Positions 1-6,252 of a stretch of 9,500 nucleotides of DNA are shown here, in pieces. The stretch covers positions 1-9,500 of the forward strand of contig DASUSF010000409.1 of assembly GCA_036375275.1 (NCBI GenBank), in the 5' to 3' direction. Position 1 is the first letter of the stretch. Each line of letters starts with the position of its first letter. Source of the DNA: DASUSF01 sp036375275 (GTDB taxonomy: Bacteria; Pseudomonadota; Alphaproteobacteria; Geminicoccales; Geminicoccaceae). The position numbers and the translations under genes are program-made. Below the pieces are notes generated by a model, which saw only the letters and a program-made list of their open reading frames with translations, was not told the DNA's origin and ran no database searches.

Positions 1-441
1 GTCCACGTCAAGAAGGGCCAGTTCCTGGCGCCCTGGGACATGGCGAACGTCGCGGACAAGCTCGAGGCGTTCGGCTGCGAGCGGATCCTGCTCGGCGAGC
101 GCGGCACGAGCTTCGGCTACAACACCCTGGTCTCGGACTTCCGGGGGCTGCCGGTCATGGCCGCGACCGGCTGGCCCGTGGTGTTCGATGCCACCCATTC
201 GGTGCAGCAGCCGGGCGGCCGGGGCGCCACCTCCGGCGGCCAGCGCGAGTTCGTGCCGGTGCTCGCCCGGGCCGCGCTCGCGGTCGGCGTGGCGGCGCTG
301 TTCATGGAGACCCACCCCGATCCCGACTGGGCGCCGAGCGACGGGCCGAACATGGTGCCGCTCCGCGAGGTGCCCGCCCTGCTCGACGTGCTCGCCGGCT
401 TCGACGCGCTCGCCAAGCGCCATCCTCTGACCCTGACCTGA
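1..441 (+). CDS. kdsA: 3-deoxy-8-phosphooctulonate synthase (Kdo-8-P synthase), 3' part
   Basis: This cytosolic enzyme condenses phosphoenolpyruvate with arabinose 5-phosphate to give Kdo 8-phosphate, the precursor of the Kdo sugars of the LPS inner core. The frame is open from base 1 and the gene began before the window; 146 residues are visible, about half of the usual ~280. Family blocks seen are VKKGQFLAPWDM, ERGTSFGYNTLVSDFRGLPVM (read as two adjoining motifs), the FDATHSVQQPGG block whose His is a metal/active-site position in the family, and FMETHPDPDW followed by SDGPN. The ATG at 40 is internal to the conserved sequence, not a start. Whether this is the metal-dependent or metal-independent class cannot be decided because the N-terminal Cys/Asn position lies outside the window. 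The TGA stop (439-441) overlaps the likely Shine-Dalgarno of eno, so the two genes look translationally linked. Identification is secure. Confidence 0.95.
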   Translation, partial: VHVKKGQFLAPWDMANVADKLEAFGCERILLGERGTSFGYNTLVSDFRGLPVMAATGWPVVFDATHSVQQPGGRGATSGGQREFVPVLARAALAVGVAALFMETHPDPDWAPSDGPNMVPLREVPALLDVLAGFDALAKRHPLTLT

Positions 442-451
442 GGCGACCGAC

Positions 452-1735
452 ATGACGCTCACCGAGATCGTCGAGATCCACGGCCGGCAGATCCTGGACA
501 GCCGGGGCAACCCGACCGTCGAAGTGGACGTCGCGCTCGAAGGCGGCGGCCGCGGCCGGGCCGGCGTCCCGTCCGGCGCCTCGACCGGATCGCGTGAGGC
601 GATCGAGAAGCGCGACGGCGACAAGTCCGTCTACCTCGGCAAGGGCGTCAGCGGCGCGGTCGACGCGGTCAACGGCGAGCTCGCGGAAGCGCTGCTCGGG
701 CGTGACGCGCTCGAATCGGCGGCGATCGACCGCACCATGATCGAGCTCGACGGCACCGACAACAAGAGCCGGCTCGGCGCCAACGCGATCCTCGGCGTGT
801 CGCTTGCCGTGGCCAAGGCCGCCGCCGACCAGCTCGAGATCCCGCTCTACCGGCACGTCGGCGGGGTCATGGCGAACACGCTGCCGGTGCCGATGATGAA
901 CGTGATCAACGGCGGCGCGCACGCCGACAACCCGATCGACCTGCAGGAGTTCATGATCATGCCGGTCGGGGCGCCCTCGTTCGCGGAGGCGCTGCGGATG
1001 GGCGCCGAGATCTTCCACGCCCTCAAGGGCGCGCTCAAGGGCGCCGGCCACAACACCAACGTCGGCGACGAGGGCGGCTTCGCTCCGAACCTCAAGAGCG
1101 CGGACGAAGCGCTTGCTTTTCTTGCGAAGTCGGTCGAAGCTGCGGGCTACCGGCTGGAGGAGCACGTGGTCTTCGCGCTGGATGCGGCGTCGAGCGAGTT
1201 CGGCAAGGACGGGCGCTACGAGCTCGCGGGCGAGGGCCGGACGCTCGACCGGGACGGCATGGTGCGGTTCTACGAGGAGCTCTGCGGGCGCTATCCCATC
1301 CGCTCGATCGAGGACGGCATGGGCGAGGACGACTGGGATGGCTGGAAGGCGCTCACCGAGGCGCTCGGCGCCAGGGTGCAGCTGGTCGGCGACGATCTGT
1401 TCGTGACCAATCCCGCGATCCTCGAGGAGGGCATCGCACGCGGGATCGGCAATTCGATCCTGATCAAGGTCAATCAGATCGGCACGCTCAGCGAGACCCT
1501 GGATGCGGTCCAGATGGCGCACCGGGCCGGCTACCGCGCGGTCTTCTCGCACCGCTCCGGCGAGACCGAGGACGCGACCATCGCCGACCTCGCGGTCGCG
1601 ACCAACTGCGGCCAGATCAAGACCGGCTCGCTGTCCCGCTCCGACCGGCTCGCCAAGTACAACCAGCTGCTCAGGATCGAGGAGGAGCTCGGCGAGAGCG
1701 CACGCTACGCCGGTCCCGCCGCCCTTGCCGGCTGA
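452..1735 (+). CDS. eno: Enolase (phosphopyruvate hydratase)
   Basis: Enolase interconverts 2-phosphoglycerate and phosphoenolpyruvate in glycolysis. The protein is 427 residues, normal for bacterial enolases, and complete. Visible active-site elements are SGASTG at 41-46, GDEGGF with the catalytic acid Glu207, metal ligands Asp244 (FALD), Glu287 (SIEDG) and Asp314 (GDDLF), the catalytic base Lys339 (LIKVNQ), and the SHRSGE loop at 366-371. The C-terminal signature IKTGSLSRSDRLAKYNQLLR is present from residue 389 (assignments by homology to the yeast and E. coli enzymes). The start is supported by GAGG at 440-443, eight bases before the ATG and overlapping the kdsA stop. The product, phosphoenolpyruvate, is a substrate of KdsA upstream and leads to pyruvate for the dehydrogenase downstream. 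In many bacteria enolase also associates with the RNA degradosome; nothing here tests that. Confidence 0.98.
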   Translation: MTLTEIVEIHGRQILDSRGNPTVEVDVALEGGGRGRAGVPSGASTGSREAIEKRDGDKSVYLGKGVSGAVDAVNGELAEALLGRDALESAAIDRTMIELDGTDNKSRLGANAILGVSLAVAKAAADQLEIPLYRHVGGVMANTLPVPMMNVINGGAHADNPIDLQEFMIMPVGAPSFAEALRMGAEIFHALKGALKGAGHNTNVGDEGGFAPNLKSADEALAFLAKSVEAAGYRLEEHVVFALDAASSEFGKDGRYELAGEGRTLDRDGMVRFYEELCGRYPIRSIEDGMGEDDWDGWKALTEALGARVQLVGDDLFVTNPAILEEGIARGIGNSILIKVNQIGTLSETLDAVQMAHRAGYRAVFSHRSGETEDATIADLAVATNCGQIKTGSLSRSDRLAKYNQLLRIEEELGESARYAGPAALAG

Positions 1736-1739
1736 CCCG

Positions 1740-2084
1740 GTGCGCCGCCGGACGCTGCGCCGGATCCTGGCCCGCCGGCCGCGCGCCGTGACGGTGCTGG
1801 CGTTCGGGCTGGTCGGCTACTTCGGCTACCACATGATCGACGGCGACCGCGGCTGGCTGGCCTGGCAGCGCCTGCAGGTCGAGCTCGAGGCGGGGCGGGC
1901 CGAGCTCGCCCGGCTCGAGCGCGAGCGGGCCGAGCTCGAGCACCGGGTCACGCTGCTCCGGCGGACCAGCCTGGATCCCGACCTGCTCGACGAGCGCGCC
2001 CGCGCCATGCTGTCGCTGGTCGGCCCGGATGACGTGATCGTGCTCCTGAACGACGAAGAAGACGCGCGCCCGTCAGAACGTTGA
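1740..2084 (+). CDS. ftsB: Septum formation initiator family protein (FtsB/DivIC-like)
   Basis: This is a small bitopic inner-membrane protein of the FtsB/DivIC type; family members bridge divisome proteins (FtsL and FtsQ in E. coli) during cell division. From the GTG at 1740 it has 114 residues. The layout is an Arg-rich cytoplasmic N terminus (8 Arg in the first 15), one membrane segment at about 16-33 (VTVLAFGLVGYFGYHMI), an Asp-Gly-Asp-Arg-Gly turn at 34-38, a Leu/Glu/Arg coiled coil at about 40-72, and a conserved tail with LDPDLLDERARAMLSLV. The GTG lies four bases after the eno stop, with no clear Shine-Dalgarno, suggesting coupling to eno. The frame is open further upstream inside eno but that part is a shadow of eno. 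Later in-frame GTGs (1788, 1794) would cut into the membrane segment. The eno-ftsB pair is common in proteobacteria. The family call is firm; naming it ftsB rather than divIC-like follows the usual proteobacterial convention. Confidence 0.85.
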   Translation: MRRRTLRRILARRPRAVTVLAFGLVGYFGYHMIDGDRGWLAWQRLQVELEAGRAELARLERERAELEHRVTLLRRTSLDPDLLDERARAMLSLVGPDDVIVLLNDEEDARPSER

Positions 2085-2143
2085 CGGTGGCCCGGCGTTC
2101 ACCTTCAGCGACGGCGCGCCCGGGGCAGGAGGGCGTCCGAGGC

Positions 2144-2173
2144 TTAACAGCGCCCATGGGCATGGGCTACACC
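2144..2173 (+). promoter_or_regulatory. Candidate housekeeping promoter for pdhA operon
   Basis: TTAACA at 2144-2149 matches five of six bases of a TTGACA -35 element. After a 17-bp spacer comes CTACAC at 2167-2172, which lies within GCTACACC at 2166-2173. That resembles alphaproteobacterial -10 elements (CTATAT-like, or the Caulobacter GCTANA type), though it is a poor match to E. coli TATAAT. Transcription would start near 2179-2181 and leave a leader of about 70 bases before pdhA. The call rests on pattern matching by eye in a GC-rich background and on its sensible position; no transcription start evidence is available. Confidence 0.4.
2152..2167. repeat. Palindrome inside the promoter spacer (possible operator)
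   Basis: GCCCATGGGCATGGGC contains a perfect 7-bp inverted repeat (GCCCATG / CATGGGC) around a 2-bp centre, and also a perfect 10-bp palindrome GCCCATGGGC at 2152-2161. The 2-bp centre is too short for a stable RNA hairpin loop, so it makes more sense as a DNA site for a dimeric regulator. It fills most of the spacer of the candidate promoter and touches its -10 element, where a bound protein would block RNA polymerase. The regulator is unknown, and chance occurrence in GC-rich DNA is possible. Confidence 0.35.
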
Positions 2174-2234
2174 TTCACAGCCGACGCTGACCCTCGCCGG
2201 GCGGTGCGCGGCTCGAGGCATCCGGTCGAGGCAC

Positions 2235-2241
2235 GGGGGAG
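2235..2241 (+). promoter_or_regulatory. pdhA ribosome-binding site that decides the start
   Basis: GGGGGAG at 2235-2241 is a strong Shine-Dalgarno sequence. It directly abuts the ATG at 2242, which is too close for initiation, but lies nine bases before the ATG at 2251. This favours the second ATG as the pdhA start. Confidence 0.6.
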
Positions 2242-2250
2242 ATGAACGAG

Positions 2251-3273
2251 ATGGCCACCGCCAAGAGCGAAGCAGTCGCCCGGCCCGAGAAGGACCTCGA
2301 CCAGGTCGCCGAGCACGACGTCCAGGAGCTGCTCACCTACTACCGCGAGATGCTGCTGATCCGCCGCTTCGAGGAGAAGGCCGGCCAGCTGTACGGGATG
2401 GGCCTGATCGGCGGCTTCTGCCATCTCTACATCGGTCAGGAGGCGGTCGCGGTCGGGATGCAGCACGCCCTCGAGGAGGGCGACACGGTGATCACCGCCT
2501 ATCGCGACCACGGCCACATGCTGGCCACGGGGATGGACCCGCGCGGCGTGATGGCCGAGCTCACCGGGCGCGCCACCGGCTACTCCAAGGGCAAGGGCGG
2601 CTCGATGCACATGTTCGCCCGCGACAAGGGGTTCTACGGCGGCCACGGCATCGTCGGCGCATGCGTGCCCCTCGGCACCGGGCTCGCCTTCGCCCACAAG
2701 TACCGCGAGGACGGCGGGGTCACGCTCTGCTACTTCGGCGACGGCGCGACCAACCAGGGCCAGGTCCACGAGGCCTTCAACATGGCGGCGCTCTGGAAGC
2801 TGCCGATCGTCTACGTGATCGAGAACAACAAGTACGGCATGGGCACCTCGATCGAGCGCTCGACCGCCGTCACCGACCTGTACAAGCGCGGCGAGTCCTT
2901 CGGGATCCCGGGCGAGCAGCTCGACGGCATGGACGTGCTCGCGGTCCGCTCCGCCGGCGACCAGGCGATCGCGCACGCACGCGAGAACGGGCCGGTCATC
3001 CTGGAAGCGCTGACCTACCGCTATCGCGGCCACTCGATGTCGGACCCGGCGAAGTACCGGACCCGCGAGGAGGTCCAGCGCTACCGCGAGGAGCAGGACC
3101 CGATCGACCGGCTGCGGAAGAAGATGCTTTCCGAGGGGCTGGGCGACGAGGACGGGTTCAAGAAGATCGACAAGGAGGTCCGGGCCCTGATCAACGAAGC
3201 GGCGCAGTTCGCGCAGGACAGCCCGGAGCCGGATCCGGACGAGCTCTGGACCGACGTGCTGATCGAAGACTGA
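2251..3273 (+). CDS. pdhA: Pyruvate dehydrogenase E1 component, alpha subunit
   Basis: With PdhB this forms the alpha2beta2 E1 enzyme, which decarboxylates pyruvate on thiamine diphosphate and passes the acetyl group to lipoyl domains. From ATG 2251 it is 340 residues, the usual size for alphaproteobacterial E1-alpha; ATG 2242 would add three residues but sits right against the Shine-Dalgarno. The thiamine diphosphate/Mg motif runs from GDG at 163-165 to ENN at 191-193. YRDHGH starts at Tyr84, and YRGHSMSDPAKYR holds His261 of the active-site loop. The sequence closely resembles mitochondrial PDHA1, including RTREEVQ and EAAQFA blocks. The loop contains the serine equivalent to mammalian phosphorylation site 1, but is one residue shorter and lacks site 2. 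The branched-chain E1-alpha alternative is unlikely given the PDHA1-like sequence and the neighbours. The next gene follows after 55 bp. Confidence 0.97.
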   Translation: MATAKSEAVARPEKDLDQVAEHDVQELLTYYREMLLIRRFEEKAGQLYGMGLIGGFCHLYIGQEAVAVGMQHALEEGDTVITAYRDHGHMLATGMDPRGVMAELTGRATGYSKGKGGSMHMFARDKGFYGGHGIVGACVPLGTGLAFAHKYREDGGVTLCYFGDGATNQGQVHEAFNMAALWKLPIVYVIENNKYGMGTSIERSTAVTDLYKRGESFGIPGEQLDGMDVLAVRSAGDQAIAHARENGPVILEALTYRYRGHSMSDPAKYRTREEVQRYREEQDPIDRLRKKMLSEGLGDEDGFKKIDKEVRALINEAAQFAQDSPEPDPDELWTDVLIED

Positions 3274-3328
3274 GCGTCCACGCCCCGCGATCGAAGAACC
3301 GGAAACGGTCGAACCAGGAACCGCGCCG

Positions 3329-4786
3329 ATGCCCACCGAAGTTCTGATGCCTGCGCTCTCGCCGACCATGACCGAGGGCAATCTCGCGAAATGGCACAAG
3401 CAGGTCGGCGATCAGGTCGAGGCGGGGGACGTGATCGCCGAGATCGAGACCGACAAGGCGACGATGGAGGTCGAGGCGGTCGACGAGGGCAAGCTCGGCA
3501 AGATCCTGGTCGAGGAGGGGACCGAGGGGGTCGCCGTCAACACCCCGATCGCGCTCCTGCTCGCGGAGGGCGAGGACGAGGGCGCGCTCGAGCAGGCCGG
3601 CGCCGCCAGGCCGAAGGCCGAGACCGAAGGGACCGACGACGCGGGCGAGAAGGCGCCGGAGGAGGTGGCGGGCGCGACCGGCAAGACCGACGCGGCGGCC
3701 GGCGGCAAGAAGGGCAACGGAGCGGCGCCGTCGATCTCGAGCGGTCCGAGGCTGGACCTGATGCCGGATGCCGAAGAGGATCCGGAGGTGCCGGAGGGCA
3801 CCAGGATGGTCAAGCAGACGGTCCGCGAAGCCCTCCGCGACGCCATGGCCGAGGAGATGCGGCGCAACCCCGACGTCTTCCTGATGGGCGAGGAGGTCGC
3901 GGAGTACCAGGGCGCCTACAAGGTCAGCCAGGGCCTGCTCGACGAGTTCAGCGACAGGCGGGTGATCGACACGCCGATCACCGAGTACGGGTTCGCGGGC
4001 GTGGGCGTCGGCGCGGCGATGGCGGGGCTCCGGCCGATCGTCGAGTTCATGACCTGGAACTTCGCCATGCAGGCGATCGACCACATCATCAATTCCGCGG
4101 CGAAGACGCTCTACATGGCCGGCGGCGAGCTCGGCTGCCCGATCGTGTTCCGCGGCCCCAACGGCGCGGCCGCGCGGGTCGCGGCGCAGCACAGCCAGGA
4201 GTACAGCACCTGGTACGGCCATTGCCCCGGGCTGAAGGTGATCGCGCCGTACTCGGCGGCCGACGCCAAGGGCCTGCTCAAGGCCGCGATCCGCGATCCG
4301 AACCCGATCGTGTTCCTCGAGAACGAGATGCTCTACGGGCACAGCTTCGAGGTCCCGGAGCTCGACGACTTCGTGCTGCCGATCGGCAAGGCCAGGATCC
4401 TGCGCCCGGGCAAGGACGTGACCATCGTCACCTTCTCGCTGATGGTCGAGCGGGCGGTGCAGGCGGCGGAGGCGCTCGCCGAGCAGGGGATCGACGCCGA
4501 GGTGATCGATCTCCGCACGATCCGCCCGCTCGACGTCCGGACCATCGTGAAGTCGGTCAAGAAGACCAACCGGCTGGTCTCGCTCGAGGAGGGCTGGCCG
4601 ACCTTCGGCGTCGGCTCGGAGATGTCCATCCTGATGATGGAGCACGCCTTCGACCATCTCGACGCGCCGGTGGTCCGGGTGACCGGCAAGGACGTGCCGA
4701 TGCCGTATGCCGCGAACCTCGAGCGGATGACCTTGCCGCAGGTGGACGACGTGGTCGAGGCGGCGAAGTCGGTCTGCTACGCCTGA
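3329..4786 (+). CDS. pdhB: Pyruvate dehydrogenase E1 component, beta subunit, with N-terminal lipoyl domain
   Basis: This is the beta partner of PdhA in pyruvate dehydrogenase E1. The 485-residue protein is about 150 longer than a plain E1-beta because it starts with a biotinyl/lipoyl domain (about 1-80) with the lipoylation motif ETDKATME and acceptor Lys43. A Glu/Ala/Gly/Lys-rich flexible linker follows (about 82-155). The E1-beta body runs from about 160 to 485 and matches mitochondrial PDHB closely: GEEVAEYQGAYKVS at 187-200, Glu219 in ITEYGFAG (the position that activates thiamine diphosphate), FRGPNGAA, AAQHSQ with His288, the transketolase central fold, and a C-terminal domain with VRVTGKDVPMPYA. 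The start has AGGAA at 3316-3320, eight bases upstream. A lipoylated E1-beta is a known alphaproteobacterial trait. The lipoyl part is nearly the same as that of PdhC (see repeats). Confidence 0.97.
   Translation: MPTEVLMPALSPTMTEGNLAKWHKQVGDQVEAGDVIAEIETDKATMEVEAVDEGKLGKILVEEGTEGVAVNTPIALLLAEGEDEGALEQAGAARPKAETEGTDDAGEKAPEEVAGATGKTDAAAGGKKGNGAAPSISSGPRLDLMPDAEEDPEVPEGTRMVKQTVREALRDAMAEEMRRNPDVFLMGEEVAEYQGAYKVSQGLLDEFSDRRVIDTPITEYGFAGVGVGAAMAGLRPIVEFMTWNFAMQAIDHIINSAAKTLYMAGGELGCPIVFRGPNGAAARVAAQHSQEYSTWYGHCPGLKVIAPYSAADAKGLLKAAIRDPNPIVFLENEMLYGHSFEVPELDDFVLPIGKARILRPGKDVTIVTFSLMVERAVQAAEALAEQGIDAEVIDLRTIRPLDVRTIVKSVKKTNRLVSLEEGWPTFGVGSEMSILMMEHAFDHLDAPVVRVTGKDVPMPYAANLERMTLPQVDDVVEAAKSVCYA
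3434..3490 (+). repeat. Lipoyl-domain nucleotide repeat, copy 1 (pdhB)
   Basis: These 57 bases encode residues 36-54 of PdhB around the lipoylated Lys43. They match 4929-4985 in pdhC at 55 of 57 positions by hand comparison, including an uninterrupted run of 29 identical bases starting at 3434. The two copies lie in the same orientation, 1,495 bp apart. Confidence 0.85.
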
Positions 4787-4823
4787 GCGACGGGGCTCGG
4801 AACGAAAAGAACGGGGAGCGCGC

Positions 4824-6242
4824 ATGCCTACGCCCATCCTGATGCCGGCCCTCTCGCCCACCATGAGCGAGGGCAACCTCGCCCGCTGGCTCAAGAAGGA
4901 AGGCGATCCGGTCAGCGCCGGGGACATCATCGCCGAGATCGAGACCGACAAGGCGACCATGGAGTTCGAGGCGGTCGACGAGGGCGTGCTCGGCCGGATC
5001 CTGGTCGGGGACGGGACCGAGGGGGTCGCGGTCAATCAGCCGATCGGCATCCTGCTCGAGGAGGGCGAGGACGAGAGCGCGCTCGAGGGGTTCGCGCCGG
5101 CCGGCGGCCCGGCGCCGGGTGGCGGCGAGACCGGCGGCAGCGAAGGGCAGGCCGAGGCCAGGGGGGCGGAGAAGGACGCGAGCCCGCCGCCCGCGGCCGA
5201 AGCGCGGCCCGGCGAGGGGGGGAAGCCTGCCGGGCCGGGCGGCGCGGAGCGCCAACCCAAAGACGAGGCGGTGGAGAAGCCGGCTGCGCGGAAGGCGAAC
5301 GGCGAGGACAGGGGCGAGCGCATCTTCGCGAGCCCGCTGGCCCGGCGCATGGCCGAGATGGAGGGCCTGGACCTCGGCCGGCTGGAGGGCTCGGGGCCGC
5401 ACGGCCGGATCGTCAAGCGGGACATCGAGCGGGCGCTGAGCGAGGGCACCGGCAAGCCGGCGCCGGCAGCGGCGGAGGAGAAGGCGCCGGCGCGGGCAGC
5501 TGCGCCCGAAGCGCCGAAGGGCGCCGCCGCCCCCGCGCTCACCGGCAAGCCGCAGGAGCCGCACGAGGAGATCCAGCTCGACAACATGCGGAAGGTGATC
5601 GCGCGCCGCCTCACCGAATCCAAGCAGACGATTCCGCACTTCTACCTGACCATCGACGTCGAGCTCGACGCGCTCCTGAAGCTCAGGAAAGAGCTGAACG
5701 CGCGGGAAGGCGCCGACTACAAGCTCAGCGTCAACGACTTCGTGATCAAGGCGGCGGCGACGGCGCTGAAGCGGAAGCCCGAGGCCAACGCCGCCTGGGG
5801 CGGCGACCGGATCTACCAGTTCAAGAACATCGACATCTCGGTCGCGGTGGCGATCCCGCGCGGCCTGATCACGCCGATCATCCGGAACGCCGACCAGAAG
5901 GGCCTGTCGACCATCTCGGCCGAGATGAAGGACCTCGCGGGCCGCGCCAAGGAGGGCAAGCTCAAGCCCGAGGAGTTCCAGGGCGGCGGCTTCTCGATCT
6001 CCAACCTCGGCATGTACGGGGTCAAGGACTTCGCGGCCGTGATCAACCCGCCCCAGGCCTGCATCCTCGCGGTCGGCGGCGGCGAGCAGCGGCCGGTGAT
6101 CAAGGAGGGCGCGGTCCAGATCGCGACCATGATGAGCTGCACGCTCTCGATCGACCACCGGGTCGTCGACGGCGCGCTCGGCGCCCAGTGGCTCCAGGTG
6201 TTCAAGGGGCTGGTCGAGGACCCGCTCGCGATGCTGCTCTGA
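4824..6242 (+). CDS. pdhC: Pyruvate dehydrogenase complex E2, dihydrolipoamide acetyltransferase
   Basis: E2 is the core of the complex: it takes the acetyl group from E1 on a swinging lipoyl arm and transfers it to CoA. The 472 residues show one lipoyl domain (about 1-80, ETDKATME with Lys43) and a long Ala/Pro/Gly/Glu linker (about 85-165). A peripheral-subunit-binding domain follows (about 167-205, IFASPLARRMAEMEG to KRDIERAL) that holds E3 and/or E1, then a second Ala/Pro linker (about 206-238). The catalytic acyltransferase domain runs to the end, with DNMRKVIARRLTESKQ and the active-site DHRVVDG motif containing His445 and Asp449. GGGGAG at 4813-4818 lies five bases before the ATG. The single lipoyl domain contrasts with the three in E. 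coli AceF. SucB and branched-chain E2 have similar folds, but E1 genes of the pyruvate type directly upstream settle the assignment. The symbol aceF is also used. Confidence 0.97.
   Translation: MPTPILMPALSPTMSEGNLARWLKKEGDPVSAGDIIAEIETDKATMEFEAVDEGVLGRILVGDGTEGVAVNQPIGILLEEGEDESALEGFAPAGGPAPGGGETGGSEGQAEARGAEKDASPPPAAEARPGEGGKPAGPGGAERQPKDEAVEKPAARKANGEDRGERIFASPLARRMAEMEGLDLGRLEGSGPHGRIVKRDIERALSEGTGKPAPAAAEEKAPARAAAPEAPKGAAAPALTGKPQEPHEEIQLDNMRKVIARRLTESKQTIPHFYLTIDVELDALLKLRKELNAREGADYKLSVNDFVIKAAATALKRKPEANAAWGGDRIYQFKNIDISVAVAIPRGLITPIIRNADQKGLSTISAEMKDLAGRAKEGKLKPEEFQGGGFSISNLGMYGVKDFAAVINPPQACILAVGGGEQRPVIKEGAVQIATMMSCTLSIDHRVVDGALGAQWLQVFKGLVEDPLAMLL
4929..4985 (+). repeat. Lipoyl-domain nucleotide repeat, copy 2 (pdhC)
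   Basis: This is the pdhC counterpart of the pdhB segment at 3434-3490, encoding the same 19 residues except one (Phe for Val at residue 48). Similarity extends less strongly along the whole lipoyl domain without any gap: 68 of the first 89 residues of PdhB and PdhC are identical by my count. A further identical stretch is GGGACCGAGGGGGTCGC. Confidence 0.85.
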
Positions 6243-6246
6243 GGGA
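6241..6246 (+). promoter_or_regulatory. Ribosome-binding site fixing the TTG start of the DUF29 gene
   Basis: GAGGGA overlaps the pdhC stop codon (TGA at 6240-6242) and stands six bases before TTG 6253. No ATG or GTG start is available in frame near this point, and the conserved domain begins within a few codons, so TTG is the best start. The overlap of stop and ribosome-binding site suggests coupling to pdhC translation. Confidence 0.6.
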
Positions 6247-6252
6247 CATACG

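Larger units (their letters stand above)
2085..2250. other. Intergenic region upstream of the pdh operon
   Basis: This 166-bp stretch between the ftsB-type gene and pdhA is the only intergenic space in the window longer than 55 bp. I see no convincing coding frame in it. Its middle holds a promoter-like pair of hexamers with a palindrome between them (separate entries) and its end holds the pdhA ribosome-binding site. A possible hairpin, GCGCCC (2116-2121) with GGGCGT (2131-2136), has no following T tract, so I do not call a terminator. The region is the natural place for independent transcription of the pyruvate dehydrogenase genes. Confidence 0.6.

Noticed and set aside
302..1552. Minus-strand open frame opposite kdsA and eno, and similar ones at 2167-3399 and 4557-6263.
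   Set aside because: These are antisense shadows of eno, pdhA and pdhC with no recognisable protein features.
1503..1739. Upstream extension of the ftsB-type frame into the end of eno.
   Set aside because: The extension overlaps the conserved eno C terminus in another frame and its translation is Arg/Ser/Pro-rich noise. GTG 1740 begins just before a normal N terminus for this family.
2116..2136. Possible hairpin GCGCCC / GGGCGT after the ftsB-type gene.
   Set aside because: It includes a G-U pair and a nine-base loop and is not followed by a T run, so it does not support a rho-independent terminator.
3261..3297. Nine-base direct repeat GATCGAAGA at 3261-3269 and 3289-3297 around the pdhA stop codon.
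   Set aside because: It is too short and isolated to mean an insertion scar or attachment site.
3298..3309. ACCG-GAAA-CGGT, a four-bp stem with a GNRA tetraloop in the pdhA-pdhB gap.
   Set aside because: The stem is very short and cannot be extended because the flanking bases do not pair; it could easily be chance. It sits only seven bases before the pdhB Shine-Dalgarno, so conservation in relatives would be needed to take it further.
3191..5035. Long minus-strand open frame of about 614 codons opposite pdhB and the start of pdhC.
   Set aside because: It is the complement of well-conserved coding sequence. The translation is low-complexity Arg/Asp/Leu/His-rich with no recognisable domain, as expected from strong G/C third-position bias.
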